Position numbers and translations under genes: made by a program. A DNA stretch of 64,000 bases from Streptomyces albipurpureus (GTDB taxonomy: Bacteria; Actinomycetota; Actinomycetes; Streptomycetales; Streptomycetaceae), in the NCBI RefSeq assembly GCF_023701525.1, contig NZ_JAMQAW010000010.1, positions 157,052-221,051 on the forward strand. Reading direction: 5' to 3'. This document shows, in pieces, positions 17,128-25,752 of the stretch (position 1 is the first letter of the stretch; the number at the start of each line of letters is the position of its first letter). The notes beneath the pieces are model-generated. The model searched no databases, was not told the DNA's origin, and worked only from the letters and a program-made list of their open reading frames with translations.

Positions 17128-17149
17128 GGCGCTCCTTCGAAGGAGCGCC
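17128..17149 (-). terminator. 22-bp perfect palindrome downstream of hxlR
   Basis: Perfect palindrome made of half-sites GGCGCTCCTTC and GAAGGAGCGCC. It lies about 85 bases beyond the stop of the minus-strand HxlR gene, where a terminator would be expected, but has no spacer loop or T run. It could instead be a protein-binding site. Confidence 0.4.
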
Positions 17150-17231
17150 GGAGTCCGGGCTGGGGAGCGGTTCACCGCTTCGAACCAAACCGAGCTGGCC
17201 CCAGTGCCCCGGGGCGGCTCAGCACCATCGG

Positions 17232-17585
17232 TCAGGCCGCACACCCCTTGGTCTTGTTGTCGATGATCTGCTGCATAAACGTCAGGCCCCAGGTGCCGAG
17301 GGGCTCCAAAGCCGTATTCAGGGCTTCCCCCAGCTCGGTGAGGGAGTATTCAACGCGCGGCGGGACCTCCCGGTACACCTCGCGGTGGACCACCCCATCC
17401 GCTTCCAACTCCCGCAGCTGTTGGATCAGCATCTTTTCGCTGACTCCCGGCAGCTGGCGCCTCAATTCGCCGAATCGATGGGTCTTCTCATGGAGCGCCC
17501 ACAGGATGAGGGGCTTCCACTTTCCACCGACAACATCAACGGCGGCATCGAGGCCGCAGTGGTAGACGGGTTTGGCCTTGGACAC
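17232..17585 (-). CDS. HxlR family transcriptional regulator
   Basis: A 117-residue winged-helix protein of the HxlR/MarR-like group. It has the family signature CGLDAAVDVVGGKWKPLILW followed by FGELRRQLPGVSEKMLIQQL and the wing sequence YREVPPRVEYSLTELG. C10 in YHCGLD is at the position used for electrophile or redox sensing in several HxlR members. It is divergent from a decayed winged-helix gene, and the intergenic region holds a perfect inverted repeat, so autoregulation is likely. Confidence 0.92.
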   Translation of the reverse strand: MSKAKPVYHCGLDAAVDVVGGKWKPLILWALHEKTHRFGELRRQLPGVSEKMLIQQLRELEADGVVHREVYREVPPRVEYSLTELGEALNTALEPLGTWGLTFMQQIIDNKTKGCAA

Positions 17586-17658
17586 GGCAACTCCTCTTGT
17601 TCTTCTCCGTACTTACTCCTTGGGCAGTACACCACTTCCCCGAGGGAAAGATCATTCG

Positions 17659-17694
17659 ATAGGACAGAAGCTGTCCTATATGACTCCTAGAGTC
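17659..17694. promoter_or_regulatory. Probable HxlR operator
   Basis: Perfect inverted repeat ATAGGACAG-AAG-CTGTCCTAT (17659-17679) followed by a second, GACTC-CTA-GAGTC (17682-17694), in the short divergent region. The first is the right size for a dimeric HxlR protein. Its plus-strand target gene is a pseudogene. Confidence 0.65.
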
Positions 17695-17699
17695 GTCTT

Positions 17700-18358
17700 A
17701 TGGCAACGCGCAAAGTCACCTGGCAGCAGTCCAACGCCCGTACCTCCGCGCGCCAAGGACTCACCGCCCCCACCCGCACCACCGCGGCCAGGATCACCAC
17801 GGCCATGCTCGCCGCACACGCACAGGTGCTGTCGGCGGCCGAAATCTGTGTGCCTACGGACCCGCCACCGCACGGCATCTCGCCAAGTGGCCGGCCGCGC
17901 CGCACGGGTGGGCGAAGGATCTACTGCAGTCATGGGCGAGGCAAGGGCGCGTCGAGAGTGTGCTGTACGAGGGCGAGAGCGCCTGGGTGACCACTGATGA
18001 CCTGGAGTTCCTGGACGAGGAGCCGACAGGGGTGCGACTGCTGCCGTACTTCGACGCGTACACCATCGCGTCCCAGCCGCGCGAGCTGCTCTTCCCCGGG
18101 CCGGCGTACCAGCGGGCGCTGGCGGGCGGACAAGCAGGGAACTGTCCGGTGGTCCTGGTCGATGGGACCGTGGCCGGGGTGTGGCACCAGAAGCGGACCG
18201 GGAAGCGGATCGCGGTGACGGTGGAGGCGGTGGGGGACGCGCTGGATCGGGCAGCTCGCCCGAAAGGAGTTGGCGGAGCAGGTGGAGCGGGTTGCCGAGG
18301 TGCTGGAGGGGCAGGCGGAGCTCACCGTCGGCAAGGTCATGGTGGGGCCGCACGCCTG
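17700..18358 (+). pseudogene. Decayed winged-helix DNA-binding-domain (AlkZ-like) gene
   Basis: Fragments of one family lie in order but in different frames. The 5' part (17700-17860) reads ARQGLTAPTRTTAARITTAM then AAHAQVLSAAEICV. The middle (about 17890-18240) reads LLPYFDAYTIASQPRELLF, AGGQAGNCPVVLVDGTVAGV and WHQKRTGKRIAVTVEA. The 3' part (about 18257-18358) reads LARKELAEQVERVAEVLEGQ and ends LTVGKVMVGPHA-stop. Full-length members are about 350-400 residues; here only about 220 codons remain, so the gene has lost an internal segment as well as its frame. Intact relatives are linked to DNA crosslink repair and antibiotic self-resistance. Confidence 0.75.
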
Positions 18359-18491
18359 AGGTCGCCCCGAGCGGCAAGGGTGCGTCGGTTCACTGCGGGG
18401 CCGGCCGGGCGGACCTCTTTGTCTCGACGGCCTCCCCCTCGGCGGCCTCTCCCTCGGAGTCCGTTTCCCCGACGTCCGTTTCCCCGATGGG

Positions 18492-20096
18492 TCAGTGGAT
18501 ACGTCGTAGCAGGGTGATGCCGTCCCGCTCGGCGACCCGGCGGTAGTCGCGGGACCGTTGCGCGGCCGTGAGTTCCGCGGCCTGCTGCTCCGGCGGATAG
18601 GGCCAGTGGCCCATGCGGTAGGGCCACGCGTCGGGGGCCTGGGCGTCATGGATGATCCATTCGGCGGTGGGCCTGGGCAGCCGGCCCTTGTCGTACTCAT
18701 AGAGCCGTGCGTCGACCGGGAAGGCCGGGAAGAGCACCACCTCACAGCGAGCGGTGAGTTGGGGCACCAGCCGGTTGGATGCGGCGACCGACGCGCCGTC
18801 TGGAATCCTCGCCAGCAGGGCGCGGGCCGCCTCGATGTGCGCGGTGGTGCGCCAGGTGGCGCGTTGCGCGAGTTGGGCGAGCGGAAAGGACGGGAGCATG
18901 ACGACCGTCACGGCCAGGACGGTGACCAGCGAGGCCCGGACATGGCGGGCCCCGAGGGGATGCGCGCTCCCGCGCCAGCCGCGCAGGGCGTCGATGAGCC
19001 CGGCGAAGACGATGGGCATCAGGACGGCGCTGTAGTGGAAGGAAGTGCCCCAGTGGAAGCCGTTCTGCGACAGCATCCGCCAGGCGAGGGTGGGCACAGC
19101 GAGCAGGGCCAGGGGTGAGCGCAGCGCGAGCAGCGCGGAGGGTGCGAAGACCAGAACCAGGGTCATCGCCTTGATGTCCGGTCGTAGCGCGTCCAACGGG
19201 GCGAAGGCGATGGTGGTCCAGAGGGATGTGTGGACGTCATCGCCGAGGTTGTCGCCATGGGCGTAGCCACCCGCCGGGTTGAAGGCGGGCAGCAGATACC
19301 TGATCTCGACCATGGACGCGAGCACCCCGGCCACCGCGGTGAGCGCCCCCAGTCGGCGCGGGCCCTTCCAGGCGATGAGACAGCCGAGTGCGGCAAGGGT
19401 GAGGCCCAGGTCTTCCTTGATCAGTACCAGGGGCGCGGCCCAGGCGACGGCTGAGCGCCAACGCCGCTCCCCCAGCGCGACCAGCGCATAGGAGAGCAGC
19501 GGCACGGCGAGCGCCACTTCATGGAAGTCAAATGCGGCAGCGGACGCGATGCCCCAGCTCAGTCCATAGCCGAGGGCGACACCGTGGGCGCAGCGCCGAC
19601 CCAGCGCCCGGTGCGCCCAGGACGTCAGCGGTACGGCGGCGATGGCGAGCAGTGCCGACTGCGCGAGGAGGAGGCAGAACGGGGAGGGCCAGAGCCGGTA
19701 GAGCGGGGCGAGGGCGGCGAGCGCGGGGTGGAAGTGGTCGCCGAGGAGGTTGAAGTTCTCGCCGCGTAGTGGGACCACCGGGGGTTGGAGCCGGGAGTAG
19801 GCGCGGACGGCCTGCTCGAAGATGCCGAGGTCGTATCCGGTGGTGCGCATCAGGAGGTGCCGACGGACGGCGACGGTGGCGTAGAGCAGAAAGAGGACCG
19901 CCGCCCAACTCCAGGGGAGCAGCGCGGCAGGGAGGCGGAGGGCTCGGGGGGTGGGCCGCGGTGCGGGGTCGGTGGAGGCGTACCGCTGCGGTGTGGCTTC
20001 CCTCGGCTGCTTGAGTGGGGTGCGGTCTCCGGCCGGGATGATGGCCCTCAGCAGTCCGCCACGCCACCCTGCCGAGTTGTCCAAAAAAGTCCGCAT
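18492..20096 (-). CDS. DUF2079 domain polytopic membrane protein
   Basis: A 534-residue integral membrane protein. After an N-terminal tail of about 55 residues it has many hydrophobic segments and DUF2079 features: TGYDLGIFEQAVRAYS, GENFNLLGDHFHPALA, FDFHEVALAVPLL and LIKEDLGLTL. The acidic and His residues after the first membrane segment resemble the catalytic face of GT-C glycosyltransferases, so a lipid-linked sugar transferase role is possible but unproven. It is monocistronic on the minus strand. Confidence 0.85.
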   Translation of the reverse strand: MRTFLDNSAGWRGGLLRAIIPAGDRTPLKQPREATPQRYASTDPAPRPTPRALRLPAALLPWSWAAVLFLLYATVAVRRHLLMRTTGYDLGIFEQAVRAYSRLQPPVVPLRGENFNLLGDHFHPALAALAPLYRLWPSPFCLLLAQSALLAIAAVPLTSWAHRALGRRCAHGVALGYGLSWGIASAAAFDFHEVALAVPLLSYALVALGERRWRSAVAWAAPLVLIKEDLGLTLAALGCLIAWKGPRRLGALTAVAGVLASMVEIRYLLPAFNPAGGYAHGDNLGDDVHTSLWTTIAFAPLDALRPDIKAMTLVLVFAPSALLALRSPLALLAVPTLAWRMLSQNGFHWGTSFHYSAVLMPIVFAGLIDALRGWRGSAHPLGARHVRASLVTVLAVTVVMLPSFPLAQLAQRATWRTTAHIEAARALLARIPDGASVAASNRLVPQLTARCEVVLFPAFPVDARLYEYDKGRLPRPTAEWIIHDAQAPDAWPYRMGHWPYPPEQQAAELTAAQRSRDYRRVAERDGITLLRRIH

Positions 20097-20273
20097 ACAT
20101 CCGGATGCTAGACGGGTGCGGGGGTCGGTAATACCTCACGAGCGGGCGTGTCCCGGGGTGCGCTGTATGTACCTGGGGGCCTCACTCGTGTGCCGATCTG
20201 GGCCGCGGACCAGCTCGATACGCCCGCCCGGGCCTCGCTTCCACCGCCACTCTGTGGTGGCTGGGGCGGCGGA

Positions 20274-21299
20274 TCAGTTACTCAGGCCGAGGGCTCCAAG
20301 CAGCAGACCCGAAAGCGCTCCTGTGATCATGAAAGGGCCAAACGGAATTGCGCTCTTGCGGTTGGCACGACCGAGAGCCATCAGTCCGAACCCGTACAGC
20401 GACCCGAAGAGGAACCCGGCGAACGCCCCCACGAACAGCACACCCCAGCCGTACCAGCCGAGGAGGACCCCGAGACCGAGCGCAAGCTTGACATCGCCGA
20501 AACCCATGCCTTCGGGGTGGATCACAAACAGCAGGCAGTAGACAGCGCCCAGAGCAACTCCGCCCAGCAGGGCCTTGGGCCAGGAACCGGCCGCGCCGGG
20601 CAGCAGGCCTGCCAGACCGAGCAGTACGGCAGCGGCGAACGCCAGCGGGAGGGTGAGTTGGTCGGGCAGCCGGTGCACCCGTACGTCGACGAGCGCCAGC
20701 AGCACGGCGAACGGTGTGAGCAGCAGCCATACGGCGAGTTCGGGTCGCTGTCCGGTGGCTGCCGCGAGGGCGACGCAGGTCAGCATGGTGACCAGCGCGG
20801 TGATCAGCGCGGTCGCCCGGGGGCTCGGTGGCTGGCTCGCACTCCCTTGGCTCAGTTGCTCCGCTCCTCCATCCGCGCCAGCCCCGGCACCGGGGTCGGG
20901 GCCGGGCTCTGAGCCGCTATGCGCCGGTGCCTGCCGGGCTGTTCCGGTCTCCGTCTCCTGGGCTGTCGCTGAGTGAGGTCCGGCTGGGTTCGAACCGCCG
21001 GTCGATGCTTCGATCCCCGTGTCCGCCGGCGCAGCTGGTTCGCCACGGGGTCCCGCGCGGTGCCGATCCCGGGAGCTCGGCGGAGTTGCGGCGGCGGTGG
21101 CGGAAGGCGCCGCAGCGCAGGCCCGGCAGCGTGGACCGCCCAGCCAACCGCGCCACGGTCCGGTGAAGGGATGACCGGCGGGGCAGCTGTCCCGCCATGG
21201 CTCCGAGGCCGCGACGGACAGCCGATACGCGGCACGGGGCACAAGGAGTCCGGTGGCGATGCCCCAGAGGGCCGCGACGGCGATCAGCGTGACGTACAC
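20274..21299 (-). CDS. Prepilin peptidase (A24 family)
   Basis: A 341-residue membrane aspartyl protease. The two catalytic Asp motifs are present: D in LLALVDVRVHRLPD and D in GMGFGDVKLALG. The N-terminal part has CPAGHPF and PRCRAC, possibly a remnant of the cytoplasmic cysteine motif of bifunctional peptidases. Between residues about 65 and 155 lies an Ala/Gly/Pro/Thr-rich, probably disordered insert. The membrane protease core follows, with about seven hydrophobic segments. It would cleave the G-Q sites of Flp, TadG-like and TadE-like proteins encoded 4-13 kb away. Confidence 0.9.
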   Translation of the reverse strand: MYVTLIAVAALWGIATGLLVPRAAYRLSVAASEPWRDSCPAGHPFTGPWRGWLGGPRCRACAAAPSATAAATPPSSRDRHRAGPRGEPAAPADTGIEASTGGSNPAGPHSATAQETETGTARQAPAHSGSEPGPDPGAGAGADGGAEQLSQGSASQPPSPRATALITALVTMLTCVALAAATGQRPELAVWLLLTPFAVLLALVDVRVHRLPDQLTLPLAFAAAVLLGLAGLLPGAAGSWPKALLGGVALGAVYCLLFVIHPEGMGFGDVKLALGLGVLLGWYGWGVLFVGAFAGFLFGSLYGFGLMALGRANRKSAIPFGPFMITGALSGLLLGALGLSN

Positions 21300-21551
21300 G
21301 GCAGAGAGCCTATTTCGCGGGACGGGGCCGGGTCATGGGCCCTGGGCCCAGAGCTGACCGGGCTCGTTCGACAGGGGGCCCAGGCATTGGGATCAGTTGG
21401 CGGATTCGGGATGCTCCCGGCTCGGAGGGGACGCCTACGGACTCCGGATGAGCCGGACAGGACGTCCTCATGCCCGTCCGCGACGCCTGCCTGGGCCCAC
21501 CGGGGCGATCGGGGACCACGGTGGGCGTTCGGACCGCTACGGTCTTCGCCT

Positions 21552-21917
21552 ATGCGACGAGGACACCAATGGCGGGACGGTCATGGCACGTTGTGGCTGC
21601 CGGAGAGCGCGGCAGTGCCCGTGGAGATCGCGGCGAGCAGGGCAACGCGGCGCCGCGGTCTGCTCGGTCGGGACGGCATCGAGGGGGCGATGCTCCTGAC
21701 GAAGGTCAGCGGGGTGCACACCTTCCGCATGCGTTTCACCATCGATGTGGCCTATCTCGATCGCGCCTTGCGGGTGGTGGATGTGCATACGCTGCAGCCG
21801 GGGCGACTGGGTAGACCCCGGCTGCGGGCTCGGCATGTGTTGGAGGCGCAGGGCGGGGCGATGGCGGGGTGGGGAGTGCGCCGGGGTGTGCAGTTGCGGA
21901 TCGAGTCAGCCGACTGA
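21552..21917 (+). CDS. DUF192 family protein
   Basis: A 121-residue protein with the DUF192 pattern: RGLLGRDGIEGAMLL, the conserved HTFRMRFTIDVAYLD strand pair, then LRVVDVHTLQPGRLG and a C-terminal VLEAQGGAM. The fold is a small beta barrel of unknown biochemical role, often encoded near pilus or secretion genes in actinobacteria. ATG 21552 is 8 bases after a TACGGT -10 box (21538-21543), suggesting leaderless translation. The frame extends far upstream to 20973 without domain-like sequence. It is divergent from the prepilin peptidase. Confidence 0.85.
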   Translation: MRRGHQWRDGHGTLWLPESAAVPVEIAASRATRRRGLLGRDGIEGAMLLTKVSGVHTFRMRFTIDVAYLDRALRVVDVHTLQPGRLGRPRLRARHVLEAQGGAMAGWGVRRGVQLRIESAD

Positions 21918-22337
21918 GCCTCCGACACCCGGTGTCCCGTGTGGGCCACTGCATCGCTCTGAGCACGCACTGCACGGACTACAAGCACTGCCCCAACTGC
22001 ATGAACCGCATGAACCGCAGGGACTGGAGGATGATCGGCCGCTCGGCGCAGCTCAGCTGGATCACCGCGTTCACCCTGTGAAGCTGATGCGAAGCCGGGG
22101 ACCCAACACCGACACGGCACTCGCGTCAAAGCCCGACGCCCAAGACCGACCCAGCACCCGCGTCAGGCCCGATGTCCCAGCCCGGACAGGCGCCCGTGTT
22201 GGGAGGGAGAGGCCTGGTGCTCGCCCTGCCTATCTCGCCATGCCTATCTCGGGCGCGAGGCGAACAGGACGACGGTGGCCAGCGCCTTCGGTGCCGCCGG
22301 GGAGAGTGCGTACGGACTCACCCTGTCGCCCGCGCCC
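21918..22337. other. Gene-free gap of 420 bases
   Basis: I see no convincing gene here. A short direct repeat (two tandem copies of CATGAACCG) lies at 22000-22017. A small open frame ending at 22081 has several Cys residues but no family resemblance and overlaps the DUF192 gene end. Confidence 0.4.
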
Positions 22338-23666
22338 TCAGTGGGTGCGTGGTTTCCAGGGGGTCCTTGAGGCGGTGCGTCTGCGCCGGCTGCGTCGACT
22401 CAGGACTCCCCAGATGACCAACCACAGCACCAGCATCGTCCCGAGCACCAGACCCACGACCCCCACGATCGTCAGCATTTCCGCGCGATCGTCGTCATCA
22501 TCGAGGAGTGCGTTCTGCTGGGCGGCGGCACGTTCGACCTTGGATATGCCGAATCCGGCGGCCATGGCATCGCCGTCGTACTCGGGCCCGTCCTGCGGTT
22601 CGCCCGCGATCCCCACGCGCAGGGTCACCGGCAGCGGTTCGGTCAGCCGTTGATCGAGCGATATGCGGATGTAGTACCAGCCGGAGAACCGCATCGCGCT
22701 TCGGTCATCCAGGTCGGATACGCGATTGGCGAAGGCAGTCGGGGCGGTACTCAGGGAAAGGGTGGTGGGGTTGCCCCGATAGTCGCCTTCGGCATCCTCG
22801 ACAAAGCCACGAGCGGTGTTGAAAACCGTCATCCGCAGGCCCGCTGCTGCGGATGCCCCGGTGACGGCGGAATCACCGAATTCCCCGTCGAGAAAGAGCT
22901 GCTGTCCCCAGTCCAGGGGCACTCGATAGAACCGGCTCTCGCCTGGGTTCAGCCGGTCGTGCCAGACGCCGTGCCCGACCGGGGTCGCGTCGTTGAAGCC
23001 CGACCCACCACTCGCGCCCTGCGTCGGCCCCTTGACCTGCTCGGGCAGCCGTGAACGTTCGGTCGTGGGCTCGGACGGCATGACGGCACCCGCCTTCAGC
23101 CCGGGCTCGGTCATGAACTTCAGTTCCACGGGCCAACGGTTGGCGTTCGAGCTTCCCGAGGAGCCGATCCATTCGACCGAGTAGACATAGTCGCCCGCGC
23201 TCTGGCACTCACGACCCTTGCCTATCCGGCGGGTGGAGTAGTCGGCGACGGGCAGCGGGGTCGCACCGCCGAAGGTGATGTCGTTGGTGACGCTGCACTG
23301 GGCCCCCTGCGGCGAACGCAGGGAGACCCGAATGCCGTCGGTGGCCCCGACTCTGCCCCCGGGCGGTGGGGCGAGTACGGCCGAAACATAGGCGTTGGAC
23401 TTGTCGTCGAGTCCCACGCGGTAGAACTTCCGCTCACCTGCCGAGATGGTGTCGATGTAGGTCCCGGGGGTGAGCCGCGGCCCTTCGGCACCGGCCGATG
23501 TGGCGCCCTTCACCTGCTGGGCGTCGGCGGCCGTCTCATACGAGTTGAGCCAGTCCGGGGTCATGGCCGCGGCGGGGAGTGCCGGCTGAACGAAGGCAAG
23601 CACCAGCCCACAGGCGATCCGCGCCCCAAGAGCCCTCACGCCCGCCGTCGTGCCGCCCCGTCCCAT
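22338..23666 (-). CDS. Secreted membrane-anchored surface protein, Tad region
   Basis: A 442-residue protein with a signal peptide (ACGLVLAFVQPALPAAA), a long extracytoplasmic region and a single C-terminal membrane segment (IVGVVGLVLGTMLVLWLVIW) ending in an Arg-rich cytoplasmic tail. The outer part carries two similar beta-rich modules, each with a G-E-x-[KR]-F-Y-R-V pattern (GERKFYRVGL and GESRFYRVPL), like repeated pre-peptidase-type or jelly-roll domains. No catalytic motif is visible. It lies just downstream of the OmpA-domain gene in the same direction and may be part of the pilus-associated surface machinery. Confidence 0.75.
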   Translation of the reverse strand: MGRGGTTAGVRALGARIACGLVLAFVQPALPAAAMTPDWLNSYETAADAQQVKGATSAGAEGPRLTPGTYIDTISAGERKFYRVGLDDKSNAYVSAVLAPPPGGRVGATDGIRVSLRSPQGAQCSVTNDITFGGATPLPVADYSTRRIGKGRECQSAGDYVYSVEWIGSSGSSNANRWPVELKFMTEPGLKAGAVMPSEPTTERSRLPEQVKGPTQGASGGSGFNDATPVGHGVWHDRLNPGESRFYRVPLDWGQQLFLDGEFGDSAVTGASAAAGLRMTVFNTARGFVEDAEGDYRGNPTTLSLSTAPTAFANRVSDLDDRSAMRFSGWYYIRISLDQRLTEPLPVTLRVGIAGEPQDGPEYDGDAMAAGFGISKVERAAAQQNALLDDDDDRAEMLTIVGVVGLVLGTMLVLWLVIWGVLSRRSRRRRTASRTPWKPRTH

Positions 23667-23789
23667 TTTCCTGCTCCTCAGACCATCAGTCGATCAGCTC
23701 ACTCCATCGACAGCCGGCCCGCAGCGTACTGCGGGTCGCGCATGTCACGTATAGCTGATGTCACATACGACTGACGGGTTGTCGCATAC

Positions 23790-24446
23790 TCAACCGGCCC
23801 CGCCAGTGGGGAAGGAGACTTCAACCCGGCGGTTCTTTCGACGCCCCTCTTCGCTGTCATTGTCCGCGATCGGGTAGTCCTCGCTGTAACCACGTACCTC
23901 ATAGGTGATGCCGCCGTCATTGAGTTGCTGGCTCAGCACCCCGTGCACGGCGTCGGCCCGTTTCTTGGAAAGCACCTGCCCGTGTTCACGCGTACCGAGG
24001 TCATCGGTGAATCCAAAGACCCGAAGGCGTTTGGCCTGGTGCTTGCGGATCTCCGCGACGATCACGGAAATCCTGCTGTTCGCCTGCGGGCTGAGCTTGG
24101 CGCTGTCCTTCCCGAAGAGCACTTCGGCCTGAAGTGCGAACTTCAGCGACGAAGGCCTCTCTTCCCGACGCTCCTCGCCCCCCTCGCTCTCCACGATCGA
24201 GACGATGTCCAGAACACGCGCCCCAGCGAGCGTGGCGCCTTCGCGCATCCGCAGGCCTGGGTTGTTCCCATCGACCTTCGGCGCCGCGGCGGTCGGCTCG
24301 GTCCCCGGGGGGACACTGGGATCGTCCTTGGCCGAAGCGTCCGAAGCCGCGCTGAGCTGAAACCCGGTGAGCATCAGAACGACCACGAGGGACACCGCCA
24401 GCGGGGGGCGGGAGGTTCTACGCATCGGGGCGGTCTCCTCACTCAT
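23790..24446 (-). CDS. OmpA-domain secreted protein
   Basis: A 218-residue secreted protein with a signal-type hydrophobic stretch (SLVVVLMLTGFQLSAASDA) and a C-terminal OmpA/MotB domain at about 95-215. Peptidoglycan-binding residues are visible in FGFTDDLGTREHGQVLS and KKRADAVHGVL. It would bind diaminopimelate-type peptidoglycan and anchor a partner to the wall. The TGATG junction at 24446 couples it to the lipoprotein gene upstream. Position within the Tad region suggests it helps hold the pilus or an associated complex at the cell wall; that is inference. Confidence 0.85.
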   Translation of the reverse strand: MSEETAPMRRTSRPPLAVSLVVVLMLTGFQLSAASDASAKDDPSVPPGTEPTAAAPKVDGNNPGLRMREGATLAGARVLDIVSIVESEGGEERREERPSSLKFALQAEVLFGKDSAKLSPQANSRISVIVAEIRKHQAKRLRVFGFTDDLGTREHGQVLSKKRADAVHGVLSQQLNDGGITYEVRGYSEDYPIADNDSEEGRRKNRRVEVSFPTGGAG

Positions 24447-25045
24447 CAGGAGAGCTCAATCGTGGCGGTGGGCATCAGGGGGATCTGGATCTCGACAGAT
24501 TTCGTCTCTCCCGGAGGGGACGGGAACTGTGCGAAGAAATCGACGCTCTGGCCGGCAGTGAACATGCTGAGCCCGGTCGTGGTTAGGGGATATCCATCGG
24601 TGTCGCGCAGTACGTAGTAGCGCTTCTTGGCCTTCTTGTCGACCAGGGTCATGCCGCCGAGCGAAGGGCCGGTCCGGGTGACTTCGTTCTCCGCACCGTT
24701 CCACTGCACCGGGGTGGTGATCCCCTTACCCGTGGTGTTCTTGATGACTCCGGAGACTGTGAGGAAGCCGCCCTGGTCGCGCACAGCACTGGTGAGGGTG
24801 AACTGGAATCCATTGCTGCCGTCGATCGTCGCCAGCGGCTGACCCGACTCCTGGCCATCGCCCCCATCGCTCTGCGCTGGCTGCTCCGGCTGCTCCGGGG
24901 CGCCTGAACCGGACGACTGGGTACCGGTGTTCTTCTCGTCCGCACCGTCGCCGTCACCGCCGCAGGCCGTCAGAGAGAGCGACAGTGCCGCCACCAGGGC
25001 AGCCGCAGCTGCTCTGCGGGTTCTCGCTCCATGCCGAATGCTCAT
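24446..25045 (-). CDS. Lipoprotein with DUF4352-like domain
   Basis: A 199-residue lipoprotein. The signal sequence ends with the lipobox LTAC followed by GGDGDGAD, then a Ser/Gly/Gln-rich linker of about 40 residues. The outer domain from about 70 contains FQFTLTSAVRDQGGFLTVSG and VDFFAQFPSPPGETKSVEI, an immunoglobulin-like pattern like DUF4352 proteins. It is translationally coupled to the downstream OmpA-domain gene (TGATG) and starts 29 bases after the TadG-like gene, so all three are probably one operon. Confidence 0.85.
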   Translation of the reverse strand: MSIRHGARTRRAAAAALVAALSLSLTACGGDGDGADEKNTGTQSSGSGAPEQPEQPAQSDGGDGQESGQPLATIDGSNGFQFTLTSAVRDQGGFLTVSGVIKNTTGKGITTPVQWNGAENEVTRTGPSLGGMTLVDKKAKKRYYVLRDTDGYPLTTTGLSMFTAGQSVDFFAQFPSPPGETKSVEIQIPLMPTATIELS

Positions 25046-25074
25046 CAGTGCTGTTCCTTTGCGTTCGGTCGCGG

Positions 25075-25752
25075 TCAGTCCTCGGCCAGCCGGACGGTGA
25101 AGAGTTCGGACATGTCGGGAAGGGAGTCCAGACTTTCGGGGTCAAGCTCGAAGTCTTCACCGTCGCAGTCGAGCGTGCCCGTCAGAATCGGTTCGTCCGG
25201 GGGCGAAGTGCTCGGGTTGGGCTCGACTTCCTCGCCCTCGCTACCCTCCGGCGGGGGCTCCTCGTCGGGAGCCTCAAAGGTGCATCGGGGCAGCACAACA
25301 GCGGTGGCGGTGGCCTTCGCGCTCCAGCCTTCGGTGCCGGGCAGAATGTTGTCACCGAGGGGTTCCTGGGCTATGACATACACGGTGTAGCCCCAGCGGT
25401 CACCGCCGAGTGGGTCGCAGCCGTCCAGCGCGGTGCCGTTCTTCTGAGCGAAACTCGCTGCTGCCGCGCAGCCACCAGCCGTTGAGCCGAAGAGCTCGCC
25501 GTCGAAGATCTTCCTAAGGAAGTCCGGGTCGGCGATGCCATTCACCAACTCGTCCCGGAACAGTTCGCGGGCCTCCTGCGCAGCCGCTAGCGCAGCGGCA
25601 TCCGCCCCGGATTGGGTGTCGTTACGGCTGGCCCCCGCCTGGCCCACCGCGAAGAACGCCAGCGCCAGGGCAATCAGGCCCACCACCATCGCCACATAGA
25701 GAGGCGCGGCTTGCCCGGTGTCCTGGCCGCGGAGGGGGATCGAACCGGCTAC
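25075..25752 (-). CDS. TadG-like pilus assembly protein, start codon uncertain
   Basis: A protein of up to 225 residues with the pseudopilin-like N-terminus GQDTGQAAPLYVAMVVGLIA, a membrane segment and then SRNDTQSGADAAALAAAQEA, typical of TadG/TadE-related proteins. The C-terminal half is acidic and contains four to six Cys. The conserved GQAAPLY lies upstream of the first ordinary start codon in frame (GTG 25695). From there back through the whole flp gene the frame stays open but has no ATG, GTG or TTG. I give 25752, the first codon after the flp overlap, as the provisional limit. The real start may be a rare codon such as the ATC at 25740, or the sequence may hold an error. Confidence 0.65.
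   Translation of the reverse strand, partial: VAGSIPLRGQDTGQAAPLYVAMVVGLIALALAFFAVGQAGASRNDTQSGADAAALAAAQEARELFRDELVNGIADPDFLRKIFDGELFGSTAGGCAAAASFAQKNGTALDGCDPLGGDRWGYTVYVIAQEPLGDNILPGTEGWSAKATATAVVLPRCTFEAPDEEPPPEGSEGEEVEPNPSTSPPDEPILTGTLDCDGEDFELDPESLDSLPDMSELFTVRLAED

Larger units (their letters stand above)
16328..17231. other. 904-base non-coding region with two hairpins
   Basis: No convincing gene on either strand. The region contains a 13-bp-arm hairpin at 16530-16566, a short GACA microrepeat at about 16975-16987 and a 22-bp perfect palindrome at 17128-17149. The long open frames here (for example one spanning 16596-17690) have Arg/Gly/Pro-rich, domain-free translations and look GC-driven. 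I found no tRNA or RNase P RNA signature. Confidence 0.55.

Noticed and set aside
17150..17231. Possible tRNA or RNase P RNA sequence near GGTTCACCGCTTCGAACC
   Set aside because: No full cloverleaf, no CCA-compatible acceptor stem and no conserved RNase P core could be found.
16596..17690. A 364-codon open frame on the plus strand
   Set aside because: Translation is Gly/Arg/Pro-rich with no domain pattern and it overlaps the well-supported HxlR gene on the other strand.
21869..22081. Cys-containing 70-codon frame
   Set aside because: Overlaps the end of the DUF192 gene and shows no family pattern or ribosome binding site.
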